Positions 18,652 to 27,470 of a DNA stretch of 64,000 nt are shown piece after piece. The position numbers and the translations under genes are program-made. The stretch comes from Actinomadura luteofluorescens (GTDB taxonomy: Bacteria > Actinomycetota > Actinomycetes > Streptosporangiales > Streptosporangiaceae). Numbering within the stretch: position 1 is the first letter of the stretch; the number at the start of each line of letters is the position of its first letter. Under the pieces are notes generated by a model. It worked only from the letters and a program-made list of their open reading frames with translations. It was not told where the DNA came from and did not search any database. The stretch covers positions 4,278,001 to 4,342,000 of the forward strand of contig NZ_JACCBA010000001.1 in NCBI RefSeq assembly GCF_013409365.1, read 5' to 3'.

Positions 18652-19845
18652 TCACACCTTCTCCGCCCGTTGGAGCTGTGGACGAGTGACGTCCCGTCCC
18701 GTCGTGCGAGGGGTGACGGCCCAGGTGACGAGGGCGCAGAGCGTGAGCGTCGCACCGAGGACGGTGGGGCCCGTCCAGCCGACGGCGTCGTACAGGGCCG
18801 TGGTCGCGGCCGCTCCCAGGGCCGAACCGAGCGAGTAGAAGACCATGTAGGCGCCGATGACGGTGCTGGTGCGGTCGGGGTAGGCGGTCGTGAGCGTGTG
18901 CTGGTTGCTCACATGCACGGCCTGGACGGCGAAGTCGAGCAGGACCACGCCGAGGACCAACAGCGGCAGCGACCACGAGAGCTGCCCGATCGCGGCCCAG
19001 GAGGCGAGAAGGAGAGCGAGTGCGATGCCCGTGACCCGGCGCGCGTGCCCGGCATCGCCCCAGCGTCCGGACCGGGCGGCGCCCAGCGCTCCGGCAAGCC
19101 CGGCGACGCCGAAGAGCCCGATCTGCGCTTCGCTGAGGTGCCACGGCGCCCCCGCCAGCGGCAGGGCCATGCCGCTCCACAGGGTGCCGAACGACGCGAA
19201 CAGGAAGAACGCGATCAGCCCGCGGCCGAGGAACACCGGCTGGACGAACAGCCCGCCGAGGGACCGAAGGACCTGCCCGTACCGGACCGTCCGCGGGCGG
19301 GCATCGGCGGGCAGCACGGTGAGGACGAGCAGCGCCAGCACTCCGGCGAGGGCCGTCAACGCGAGGTAGATGCTCCGCCATCCCCACAGGTCCGCGAGGA
19401 TTCCCGCGGCGACCCGCGAGCCGAGGATGCCGATCACCACCCCCGAGGTCACGATGCCGAGGTTGCGCCCGCGCTCGGCGGGCGGGGAGGCCGACGCCGT
19501 GTACGCGACGGCCGTCTGCACCACCACCGCGAACAACCCCGCCACCGCCAGTCCCGCGAACGCCGCCCAGGCGGCCGGGGCGGCGGCGGTGATCAGTGCT
19601 CCGGCGGCCACGAGGCCGAGGTGCGCGGCGATCAGGCGTCCGCGGTCGAGCATGTCGCCCAGCGGCACCAGCAGTACCAGTCCCGCCAGATAGCCGAGCT
19701 GGCCGGCGGCCACGAACCAGCCGAGCGAGTCGACCGGTACGTCCAGGTCGCGTCCCATCGCGCCCAGCACCGGCTGCCCGGCGTAGACGCTCGCCACCGC
19801 GACCCCGCACACCGCCGCCAGCAGCAGCCTCGTCCTCCCGTGCAC
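18652..19845 (-). CDS. MFS transporter (drug-efflux type)
   Basis: 397 aa with about 12 hydrophobic segments. The loop 2-3 motif LGDMLDRGRLIAAHLG and the motif-C-like GILGSRVAAGILADLWGWRS mark it as a major-facilitator proton antiporter of the drug/metabolite type. The GTG at 19845 is preferred because GGAGGTGG lies directly upstream; an ATG at 19869 would put that site inside the gene. It is transcribed divergently from an HxlR regulator with a palindrome between them, a standard regulator/efflux-pump arrangement. Confidence 0.93.
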   Translation of the reverse strand: MHGRTRLLLAAVCGVAVASVYAGQPVLGAMGRDLDVPVDSLGWFVAAGQLGYLAGLVLLVPLGDMLDRGRLIAAHLGLVAAGALITAAAPAAWAAFAGLAVAGLFAVVVQTAVAYTASASPPAERGRNLGIVTSGVVIGILGSRVAAGILADLWGWRSIYLALTALAGVLALLVLTVLPADARPRTVRYGQVLRSLGGLFVQPVFLGRGLIAFFLFASFGTLWSGMALPLAGAPWHLSEAQIGLFGVAGLAGALGAARSGRWGDAGHARRVTGIALALLLASWAAIGQLSWSLPLLVLGVVLLDFAVQAVHVSNQHTLTTAYPDRTSTVIGAYMVFYSLGSALGAAATTALYDAVGWTGPTVLGATLTLCALVTWAVTPRTTGRDVTRPQLQRAEKV

Positions 19846-19862
19846 AGCTCCACCTCCGTTTG

Positions 19863-19906
19863 GTTTCATTTTGAAACTGAACGGAGCGTAGGTCAGAATG
19901 GTTTCA
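19863..19906. promoter_or_regulatory. Palindromic operator between the MFS and HxlR genes
   Basis: GTTTCA-TTT-TGAAAC (19863-19877) is a perfect palindrome, and a second GTTTCA half-site occurs at 19901-19906. It sits in the divergent promoter region and is the likely binding site of the adjacent HxlR regulator. Confidence 0.65.
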
Positions 19907-19929
19907 ATACGCAACTCACTGGAGGGGTG

Positions 19930-20388
19930 ATGGCAGGCGACGAGACCGACGGGCGGGGCCCCGGGTGGACGGACCCGGGCTGCCCGGTCGCCCGCACCGC
20001 CGACCTGGTCGGCGACCGATGGAGCCTGCTCATCATCCGCGACGCGATGGACGGCGCCCGCTCGTTCACCGACTTCCAGCAGCGCACCGGAATCGCCCGC
20101 AACATCCTCAGCGAACGGCTCCGCAAGCTCACCGCCCACGGCCTGCTCACCCAGGTCGACGCCCCTTCGGGCAGGCGCCGCCTCTACGCGCTCACCGAGG
20201 CGGGCAAGGACCTCTTCCCCGTGATCGTCACGCTGCGGCAGTGGGGGGAGCGCCACGCCTTCGAGGAGGGCGAGCCGCACTCCGTCCTGGTCGACGACGA
20301 CGGCGCCCGCGTCCCCGTCCTCCTGCCCACGTCGGCGGACGGCTCGCCCCTGACGAGCGACACGACCTCAGTACGGCGCCCCACCTGA
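19930..20388 (+). CDS. HxlR-family transcriptional regulator
   Basis: 152 aa from the ATG at 19930 after GGAGGGG. The HxlR winged helix is unmistakable: CPVARTADLVGDRWSLLIIR, then FTDFQQRTGIARNILSERLR and a wing with RRRLYALTEAGKDL. The conserved Cys near the N-terminus may sense redox or electrophiles, as in some family members. Divergent from the MFS pump it probably represses. The final ~35 residues are a nonconserved tail. Confidence 0.94.
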   Translation: MAGDETDGRGPGWTDPGCPVARTADLVGDRWSLLIIRDAMDGARSFTDFQQRTGIARNILSERLRKLTAHGLLTQVDAPSGRRRLYALTEAGKDLFPVIVTLRQWGERHAFEEGEPHSVLVDDDGARVPVLLPTSADGSPLTSDTTSVRRPT

Positions 20389-20400
20389 CAGGGGACACCG

Positions 20401-21288
20401 CTAGCGCGCGGCGTGAATCCACTCCACGAGGGTTCGAAGGTAGCCAGGGGCGAGGGCACCCCCGCGTTGCACCCGGTGGTCGGCTCCGGGGAACACCTCC
20501 ACGGTCAGCGTCGCCCGGTGGTCGCGGTCCCCGTCACAGGCGGCGGCGCTGAAAAGCCGGATGCTGTCGGCGACGGGAACGAGCGCGTCAGCACCGCCGA
20601 ACACCGCCAGGTGCGGGCACGGCAACCGAAGCGCATCGGGCAGAGGATCGTGATCCTGCTTGCGCTTGAGGAACTCCCAACCGTCGGCGTCGACATCAGC
20701 CCAGAAGGCGGCCAGGCCTGGCGGGTACCCAGCACCGGCAACGAGCCGGTTCGCCTCGGCGAAGTCGGCATCACGCCGCCCCGCCTCCACCAGCCGGTCG
20801 TAAAGGGCCACGACGTCGTGAAGCGAGTCGGACGCTCTGACGGCGTTGGCCACCGCGTAGCGTTCCTGTTCTGCCGGAGTCACACCGGGACAACTGTTGG
20901 TGATGACCCAGGACGGCGTATCGCGGGCAGCCGCGCGCAGGGCCACCCAGCCGCCCTCGCTGTGCCCGAACAGGCCGACCTTTCCGTCCGGCACCGCAGG
21001 TTGCGCACGCAGGAAGGCCAGAGCGGCCAGCGCGTCGGACGCGAGATCGTCCATCGTCGCCGCGCGCCACTGGCCCGACGACCGCCCCACACCGCGCTTG
21101 TCGTAGCTGAGGACCGCGATCCCGGCCTCCAGCAGATATCGGCGGATCGAGCGGAAGTAGCCGTCGTTGTCCCGGTCCGACGGCCCCGAACCCCCGATCA
21201 GGACCGCGCCCGCCGCCGCGCCCCGGGCCGGAACCCCGAGCGAGCCGGCCAGTGTGACGTCCCCGGCGCCGAACCTGACCTCCCGCAC
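20401..21288 (-). CDS. Alpha/beta hydrolase (dienelactone-hydrolase/esterase type)
   Basis: 295 aa from the GTG at 21288. The oxyanion region is IGGSGPSDRDND, the nucleophile elbow GHSEGGWVALRAA (Ser), and the late His is in FPGADHRVQRGG; VLSYDKRGVGRS is typical of this hydrolase group. It starts two bases after the stop of the upstream HExxGH protein, so they form an operon. No signal peptide. Substrate unknown. Confidence 0.87.
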   Translation of the reverse strand: MREVRFGAGDVTLAGSLGVPARGAAAGAVLIGGSGPSDRDNDGYFRSIRRYLLEAGIAVLSYDKRGVGRSSGQWRAATMDDLASDALAALAFLRAQPAVPDGKVGLFGHSEGGWVALRAAARDTPSWVITNSCPGVTPAEQERYAVANAVRASDSLHDVVALYDRLVEAGRRDADFAEANRLVAGAGYPPGLAAFWADVDADGWEFLKRKQDHDPLPDALRLPCPHLAVFGGADALVPVADSIRLFSAAACDGDRDHRATLTVEVFPGADHRVQRGGALAPGYLRTLVEWIHAAR

Positions 21289-21290
21289 GG

Positions 21291-22478
21291 TCAGGCGTCC
21301 TGGCCGCCTATAGCGGGACCCGCCGGCCAGAGCGCTGCCAAATCCGCGGGTGTCAGCGGGTCTCGGTAGGCGGCTTGTAGGACGGCCTTCCTGGGGGCCT
21401 TGTCTGCGTCGGCGAGATTGGCGAACCAGTCGATTCCGGCGGGGTAGGCCCACAGGTATGAGCGGAGTTGCGGATTGGCGCCCCTGTCGGTGAGGAGGTC
21501 GGCGATTGCGGCCTCCGTCGTCCAGGGCATGCGAGATCGGGCGTGCTCGGCCAGTTCGGTGATGCCAACCCCCTGGTTGAGGGCCAAGTGCAACTCGGCG
21601 CGCACGAGTTGGTTGTAGTGGTCGAACTTGGTGCGGGCGACCAGTAGTTCGTCATCAGAGGCCACGAACAGGGGGAGCGCTTGCGCGAGCCCTTCGAGCA
21701 GGACCTGTTGCGGCGCGTGCACCGACATCAGACGCACCCAAGGAACCTCCTGGGCGGCCGCTCGCGCCGTCCAACTCGCGCTCTGGAGGCCGTGGCCGAG
21801 GACCTCATGAAGGGCGAACTGGCGGGCGGCGACCTCGGTGAAGTTCGCGCGGCGAAGGTTGAGACGTAGCCGGACATCGTCCCCGGAACCGTCCAGCCAG
21901 TACGCCCAGTAGGCGTCCACCTCGGCGGTCTCGATGGTGAGGTTGAACGGCGCCCGGCTGCCGGTGGCCTGCCGGACGGCGGTCTCAAAGTCCGCGGCGG
22001 CCTGCCTGATCGCATCCGGTGCCTCGCCCGCCTCGATCGGCCCCTCGACCGCCCTCAACTCCCGCAGGGTTTCGGAACCCCACCCGACCCCGAGGGCGTC
22101 GAACGCCCGGCGGGCCTGGTCACCGCGGTGAGTGACGTAGTCGTCCCCCCAACCGGCCGCCGCGCATCCTTGAGTGGCCCGGACGTAGTCGTCCAGCGGC
22201 GCGTGCTCACCCATGAGGGCGCCGAGGTAGGCGAGATCGGCGGTCAGACGTGTGGTGAGACGGCCGGCACCGGCCTCGACGGCCCGAGCACGCAGATCGA
22301 CAAGGCGTTCGTAGACCGCGAGACGGCTGGTCGCCGGCTCGATGGTCGCGCTGGTCGGCGCGCAATCGAAGTCGATGACGTCTCCCGACCCTCGGTCCGC
22401 CTCGTAGGCGTGCCACCCTCGCAGGATCGTCTCGATCTCGTCCCGCAGCTTCACGAATCGCTCCCTGCGCAGTGTCAC
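21291..22478 (-). CDS. Putative gluzincin-like metallopeptidase or metalloenzyme
   Basis: 395 aa, largely helical. At about 225-235 it carries ALHEVLGHGLQ, an HExxGH zinc-binding motif, with a downstream acidic candidate ligand in QVLLEGLAQALPLF about 40 residues later. This spacing resembles gluzincin peptidases and DUF885-like proteins. No signal peptide is seen, so it is probably cytosolic. I do not recognise a named family, and peptidase activity is an inference from the motif. It is co-transcribed with an esterase-like hydrolase. Confidence 0.75.
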   Translation of the reverse strand: MTLRRERFVKLRDEIETILRGWHAYEADRGSGDVIDFDCAPTSATIEPATSRLAVYERLVDLRARAVEAGAGRLTTRLTADLAYLGALMGEHAPLDDYVRATQGCAAAGWGDDYVTHRGDQARRAFDALGVGWGSETLRELRAVEGPIEAGEAPDAIRQAAADFETAVRQATGSRAPFNLTIETAEVDAYWAYWLDGSGDDVRLRLNLRRANFTEVAARQFALHEVLGHGLQSASWTARAAAQEVPWVRLMSVHAPQQVLLEGLAQALPLFVASDDELLVARTKFDHYNQLVRAELHLALNQGVGITELAEHARSRMPWTTEAAIADLLTDRGANPQLRSYLWAYPAGIDWFANLADADKAPRKAVLQAAYRDPLTPADLAALWPAGPAIGGQDA

Positions 22479-22774
22479 GCCCGGCTCAGGCGCACTCGAC
22501 CACAGCCTCCGACGGCGTCCCCCGCCGTCGAAACTCCAACGAAGCTGTCCGGGACCGAGTTCTCCGTCCCGAGCCCGGCCCGGCGCCGCCGGCCGTCACG
22601 GCACGCGGTGCCCCTCGGCGTGCCGGTAAGGCAAGTACCGCCAGACGTTATCTGGGACGTTCCCGCAGGTAGAGCGACAGAAGGGGGATCGCACCGAGAA
22701 GGTGGGGGCAGCGTGGTCGAGACCGTCCAGCAAGGCTGGCCCGGCCGGTCACCCTCAAGGGAGGTAGGTCGCTG

Positions 22775-23650
22775 ATGCCGGCTCGCTATGCGTCTTCTCA
22801 CCGGCTACTCCAGGCCGGTGCGGTCGGGGCACTGACCGTCGCGGCGGTCTCGCTGCTCCCCGCCGGCGGATCACCCGGCAACGCCGCTACCGCCACGCGG
22901 TTACGAACCCTCGCGACGTATCAGGTCGTCACCGGCGATCCGGTCACCGTGGGCCCGGGTAAAGGCCAGGGGGCGTTCGCGAAGTGCCCGGCGGGGACCG
23001 TGGTCCTCGGCGGCGGCGAGTCGAACACCGTGCTCCTGCCGACCGGCATCGAACTCGTCTCGTCCAATCCGGATATCTACGACAACGGGTGGAGGACCAG
23101 CTTCGTCAACACCTCGACGCTGCTCAACGCCACCGTCCGCACGCAAGCGATCTGCGCCGGCGGAATCCCCGGATACAGGTTCAGCTACCTGCAGGACCAG
23201 CTCATCCCGCGCGGCCGAGTCCGCAGGGAGTTCAACTACACCTGTCCCGCGGGAACGGTGACGCTGGCGGGCGGCAGCGACGGCACCCAGGGGCTGAGGC
23301 TGCTCGACTCCTACCCGGGCGCCAGCAACGACTGGGTGACCACGGTCTTCAACACCGCCCTCAACTCGGATCTCCACACCACGCTCTACAACGTCTGCGG
23401 AACCGGCATCACCAGGTCCCTCGAGGTGGGCGAGGGGGTCAGCCTCAGCAAGGGCGGCCGCGCGCACGCCTCCCTCACCTGCCCGGCGGGGACGAAGGTG
23501 CTGAGCGGCGGGGGCGAGAACACCCCGCGCGGCAGCAATATGATCACCGACACCTTTCCGAGCTCGGACGGCAGGACCTGGACCGTCTACGTCAAGAACG
23601 TCATCGACGACAACTCCTGGATGCGCGTCAGAGCGTTCTGCGCCACCTGA
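22775..23650 (+). CDS. Secreted protein with three CPAGT repeats
   Basis: 291 aa. The N-terminal signal peptide (about 1-38) contains a hydrophobic core AVGALTVAAVSLLPAGG. The mature part contains three ~75-residue repeats, each opening with a Cys motif: KCPAGTVVLGGGE, TCPAGTVTLAGGSD, TCPAGTKVLSGGGE, and each followed by a later Cys (QAICAGG, NVCGTG, AFCAT), suggesting one disulfide per repeat. A beta-rich extracellular module is likely. Function unknown. No good RBS is visible. Confidence 0.8.
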   Translation: MPARYASSHRLLQAGAVGALTVAAVSLLPAGGSPGNAATATRLRTLATYQVVTGDPVTVGPGKGQGAFAKCPAGTVVLGGGESNTVLLPTGIELVSSNPDIYDNGWRTSFVNTSTLLNATVRTQAICAGGIPGYRFSYLQDQLIPRGRVRREFNYTCPAGTVTLAGGSDGTQGLRLLDSYPGASNDWVTTVFNTALNSDLHTTLYNVCGTGITRSLEVGEGVSLSKGGRAHASLTCPAGTKVLSGGGENTPRGSNMITDTFPSSDGRTWTVYVKNVIDDNSWMRVRAFCAT

Positions 23651-23675
23651 TCCCGGCACCCCGTCCGACTCCCGG

Positions 23676-24413
23676 CTACCGGCCACGATCGGCCGGGGTG
23701 CGAAGGCTCCTCGCCAAGGTGGGGATCATCACCGCCGCCGGGACGAGGTGCAGCCCGAGGAGAGCGACGATGGTGGCGGCGTTCGCCCCGGAGAGGAACG
23801 GCGGGACCAACGAGATCGCGGTGAGCGACACCGCCGTCCACACGAACCGCTCGGCGGGGCGCGCGCTCCAACGAAGCAGAGCGACGGCGATGACGCAGCC
23901 CACGATCGAGAAGAACCCGGTCACCACGGCGAACCCGGGCAACGGGATCGACTCGCCACCGTCCGGGAGCTCGAAGTCGACCCCAACGGCCTGGGCGAGC
24001 GCGGCGGCGAGGGTGGTGGCCGCCATCGCCGCGAGCGTGGCGGCGAAGCCGGAGAGGGCGAGCCTGCCGGTGCGGCTGGTCCGGCCCGATGCCGGGCGTG
24101 TTACCGCCCCGGCGTTGTTCATGCTGTTCATGGCGTTCCTCCACAGGACGTTCGGGATGTGTTGACCGGCATGCGACGGCCCTGACCTCGGGGCGACGAC
24201 GCGCACCCTCGCCGTGCGACGGCCTGGATTGCGCAGGGCGCGGACGCCTGTACCGCGGAGCCAGAACCCGGCGCCCCGTCCAAGGACCGGCCCAGGCTCG
24301 CCGTCACGCAGTTCCAGTTGCACCCGCCCGCGCGTGACGACGAGGAACACGTCGCGCCACTCCGCCGCGACCACCGCGACGCGCCCGCCGCCGCGCAGCG
24401 CGAGCGTCCGCAC
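23676..24413 (-). CDS. Cupin-like domain read in frame into a DUF6069 membrane protein
   Basis: Open frame of 245 aa. Residues 1-80 form a small cupin-like beta domain (FLVVTRGRVQLELRDGE). Residues 95-245 form a four-helix membrane protein of the DUF6069 type. Between them, GGAGG lies 7 bases before the ATG at 24131 (MNSMNNAG), so the DUF6069 part may be a separate gene of 151 aa, with the cupin-like part simply lacking a stop. The upstream GTG (24413) is six bases after the sigma-factor stop, indicating one operon. It could be a genuine fusion or read-through; I favour two translation products. Confidence 0.7.
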   Translation of the reverse strand: MRTLALRGGGRVAVVAAEWRDVFLVVTRGRVQLELRDGEPGPVLGRGAGFWLRGTGVRALRNPGRRTARVRVVAPRSGPSHAGQHIPNVLWRNAMNSMNNAGAVTRPASGRTSRTGRLALSGFAATLAAMAATTLAAALAQAVGVDFELPDGGESIPLPGFAVVTGFFSIVGCVIAVALLRWSARPAERFVWTAVSLTAISLVPPFLSGANAATIVALLGLHLVPAAVMIPTLARSLRTPADRGR

Positions 24414-24418
24414 GGGGA

Positions 24419-25402
24419 CTACTCCGTGCCGTCCGCGGGCAGGCGCTCCGGCAGCCCGAGCCGCGGGAACTGGTCGTCATGGAAGACGACGATCTCGGTG
24501 ATCGCCCCACCGGTGACGCGCAGGACGTCGATCGTCAGCGGCAGGTACGCGCCCTCCTGCTCCCGCCAGAGATAGAACGCGACGGCGGGCTGCCGGTTCA
24601 CCGAGGTCTGGACGGCGCGCAGCCCCTTCAGGCGCTCGAAGCCGTCCGAGACCCAGTCGTTCACCACCGCGTCGCGTCCGACTCGCAGGCCCGGCGTCGG
24701 CGGCATCGAGCATCGGACGTCGTCCCGCAGCAGCGCGGCGAGCCCGTCGATGTCCGTGGCCACGCTGGCGTCGGTGAAACGGCGCACCAGCTCGCGCGTC
24801 CCGGCGTCCTCCTCACCGCCGGTCCAGTCCTGCCGCTCGGCGGGCAGGTGCTCCCGCATGCCGGCCCGGGCCCGCTGCAGCGCGCTGTTCACGGAGTTCA
24901 CGGAGTCCCCGAGGAGCTCCGCGACGTCCTTCGCCGGCCAGCCGAGCACGTCCCGCAGGATCAACACGGCCCGCGTCCGCGGCGCGAGATGCTGGACCGC
25001 GACCAGGTACGCCAGCTCGATCGTCTCCCGCGCGACGGCGACCGCCTCCGGCTCGTCCGCCTCGCCCGCGGGCAACTCGTCCAGCAGCCGGTCTGGGTAG
25101 GGCTGCAACCACCGCACCTCGCCACCGGTCGCGGGCTCCGGACGGCGCTTGGCGAGCAGGTCCAGGCAGGCGTTGGTGGCGATCCGGTACAGCCAGGCCC
25201 GGAACGTCGACCGCCCCTCGAAGGTCTCCCTCCGCCGCCAGGCCCGCAGGAACGTCTCCTGCACGGTGTCCTCGGCGTCCTCGAACGACCCGAGCATCCG
25301 GTAGCAGTGCACGTGCAGCTCCCGCCGATGCCGCTCCGCCATCCCCGAGAACACCGGCTCGTCGACCTCGCCCAGCCCTACCAGCCGCGCCTTGGCACTC
25401 AT
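24419..25402 (-). CDS. ECF sigma factor, SigX5-type with SnoaL-like C-terminus
   Basis: 327 aa from the ATG at 25402, after AAGGATGACGTG. Sigma2 is HVHCYRMLGSFEDAEDTVQE and the linker has WLQPYPDRLLDE. Sigma4 has LILRDVLGWPAKDVAELL. A C-terminal ~120-residue SnoaL-like domain ends ITEIVVFHDDQFPRLGLPE. This layout is the SigX5-type group of ECF factors (sigma-70 with NTF2-like tail), whose tail replaces a classical anti-sigma. It heads an operon with the cupin/DUF6069 reading frame. Target promoters are unknown. Confidence 0.92.
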   Translation of the reverse strand: MSAKARLVGLGEVDEPVFSGMAERHRRELHVHCYRMLGSFEDAEDTVQETFLRAWRRRETFEGRSTFRAWLYRIATNACLDLLAKRRPEPATGGEVRWLQPYPDRLLDELPAGEADEPEAVAVARETIELAYLVAVQHLAPRTRAVLILRDVLGWPAKDVAELLGDSVNSVNSALQRARAGMREHLPAERQDWTGGEEDAGTRELVRRFTDASVATDIDGLAALLRDDVRCSMPPTPGLRVGRDAVVNDWVSDGFERLKGLRAVQTSVNRQPAVAFYLWREQEGAYLPLTIDVLRVTGGAITEIVVFHDDQFPRLGLPERLPADGTE

Positions 25403-25675
25403 CACGTCATCCTTCCGTCGTGTCCCGTCGTAGTTATGACGGGTGCGGGCGCGAGGACTCATCACGGGGTCGTCAAGGCTGCTCGTTCCCATCCTCACCA
25501 GGAGGGGTTCCACGCAACGAGCACGAGGACGCCTGCGGCCGTCAGAAAAGGGGACCGCAGCCTTGGCCCGCAGTCACCGCAGAAGCGGATCGTCGATCGC
25601 AATCGGCCGACCGCCGGGGCCCGGGGCAACCGCGACCGGTGCCGCGGAAGCGGCCTCTTGATCCATCATGGGCGG

Positions 25676-26011
25676 ATGTCCGTACCTCGCCTCCTCGTAG
25701 TCTTGGGATGCTGCTCGCTGCTCGCCGTGGCAGTCCTCGGCCTCTGGCCAACGCACATCTATGTGGGCACCGCCAAACAGAGCTGCGGGTCGGTGTGGTT
25801 CTCCCGCTCTCCGAGCCATGACCATCCGATAGGCAGCGATCCGACCGGCGAGTTCGACCTTCAGCGCGAGCTCCGATGCGGTGAAGCCCGAGACCAGGTG
25901 AAGCACCCAGGCCAAGCAGCCGCCGGACTCACCATGGCCCTCTTCCTGGCAGCCGCCATCACAGACCGAAAGCGCTCACAACGCACCGGACGCCAACCTC
26001 CCGCCCCTTGA
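25676..26011 (+). CDS. Small membrane protein, hypothetical
   Basis: 111 aa starting MSVPRLLVVLGCCSLLAV, with one hydrophobic helix at each end (about 5-25 and 85-102) and a Cys-containing loop between (QSCGSVWF ... ELRCGE), which could form an extracytoplasmic disulfide. No family recognised. It lies just outside the decayed tRNA-Arg element. Confidence 0.6.
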   Translation: MSVPRLLVVLGCCSLLAVAVLGLWPTHIYVGTAKQSCGSVWFSRSPSHDHPIGSDPTGEFDLQRELRCGEARDQVKHPGQAAAGLTMALFLAAAITDRKRSQRTGRQPPAP

Positions 26012-26100
26012 TGCCATCAACAGCGCTCTCTTCAGAACGTGGGCGCCCTGACGCACACCAAGAGGCTGTTCCAAGATCCGAAGGGGCCTCTGCGCCGCCT

Positions 26101-26143
26101 GTGCACCCGAAGGGATTCGAACCCCTATCCATCTGATCCGTAG
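26101..26143. repeat. att-like partial copy of tRNA-Arg (3' part)
   Basis: These 43 bases match 28191-28233, the 3' part of the tRNA-Arg gene, with two mismatches; the first 27 bases are identical. Just upstream AAGGGGCCTCTG is also shared with the tRNA's flank. The copy stops in the anticodon region, so it is not a working tRNA. It is the expected scar at the far end of an element integrated in tRNA-Arg. Confidence 0.8.
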
Positions 26144-26440
26144 GTCCCGAACGATCGCTGGACCGTCCGGAACAGTCCGCACGCTCGGCCACTGACCTCC
26201 GGGCTACCCAGAGTCGTCCACCACAATTCGAGATCATCCACCCGTGTGGCTCCCGGGAGCCGCCGCGATCACCGGCTTGTAAAGCCGATCGTGAACCCGC
26301 CGGCGAGAGCATTCCCCGCGACCTGCTGCCCGCCCGCGCGAACCCTGCACCTTCCGGGCCTAGATGGAACCGGGTCTTGCGGTCTTCGGGTCAGAAGGAT
26401 CGACCTTTCGGGGAAGCCGCAGCCCGGCATGATCAGCGCC

Positions 26441-26839
26441 ATGGAGACTCTCACGTTGCAGCGGCCGTTTCGTCTCTGGCGCTATGGAGTCAGCCACTCC
26501 GAACTGCTGATGCATGGCCATGCCGGCGCGGGCTGCGACGAACACGTCAACGTCCTGTTCGTAGACGTCCGAGCCGTCAAGCTCCGCACGCTCTACGACC
26601 CGCTGATCCTCCAGCCGGCAGACGAGCAGACACGACTCGGCCTGCTGGACTTCGCCCAGGTGCCGCAGCGATTCCATGCCCAGTTCCTGAGCCTGGCCCT
26701 GCCCGCACCGGACGCCGAGCCTGGCTTCATCGTCTGCGCCAGCGCGACCGTCCTGGCCACGGCCTCCACCGACCGCGCCGAGGTCTACGGCTGGAACCGC
26801 GACCGTTCGCGCGTGCTCCACCGGCTGAGTCCAAGCTGA
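26441..26839 (+). CDS. Hypothetical protein
   Basis: 132 aa from the ATG at 26441; an ATG at 26429 is also in frame. The opening LQRPFRLWRYGVSHSELLMHG and the regular mix of hydrophobic and charged residues look like a genuine single-domain cytosolic protein. Actinobacterial hypotheticals with a similar FRLWRYGVSHSELLL opening are known to me, but without a function. It lies inside the decayed tRNA-Arg element. Confidence 0.6.
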   Translation: METLTLQRPFRLWRYGVSHSELLMHGHAGAGCDEHVNVLFVDVRAVKLRTLYDPLILQPADEQTRLGLLDFAQVPQRFHAQFLSLALPAPDAEPGFIVCASATVLATASTDRAEVYGWNRDRSRVLHRLSPS

Positions 26840-27470
26840 GGCACTCCTGTCCAACCGAAGGTGCAAGGTGACTCCGAACGAGATCAGCGAAGGTTGTCCG
26901 AACTCACTTCTCAACGCGCACGTGCGACGTCGAGCCCTGCGAAGTTCCTCCGGACGGGGCACCTGCCACGACAGACGCGCAAACCTGTCCGGAGGGCGCT
27001 TCCTCGCGAGCGGCGCGTGCCCGGTGACAGACAGATTCGCGCGGGAGTGTCCTCCAGCCCAGGAGGGGACTTGGGAACCACGGAGTTCCCCCGTAGCGCA
27101 CGCCCGACTGATCTTCCGGCGATCTCCAGCCCGCAACGAAGGCCGTGACAACCCCTGATGAGACGAGGATGACGACGATCTCGCTGACGCCGATCCCGGG
27201 CGTCGCCGCTCCTATGACGCGGGGCTGGTCGGACGACCATATTTACGGCGAGGTGGCGGCGCGTCCCTTGCGTCCGCCGACGACCTGCGGACCCGGGGGG
27301 ACACGACGCGCGGTCCGGCGCGGCCGTCCGGTGACCTGCGCCCACACCGCACGCGCCAGGTGGCCTGGCGCGGGGCCGCGCAACGGCCTGAGCGCAGCCG
27401 TCCCTTGACGGATTCCGGCAAGGGCACTCGCGGAGGTCGTTGCCCAGCTCGAAGAGGAAGCGGACGCAGC
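26840..27470. other. Stretch without a supported gene
   Basis: Several overlapping open frames occur in both directions, but none has a recognisable fold, start site or codon pattern. Probably degraded cargo of the tRNA-Arg element. Confidence 0.4.

Noticed and set aside
26101..26143. tRNA-Arg-like sequence as a tRNA gene
   Set aside because: It stops inside the anticodon region and lacks the 5' half.
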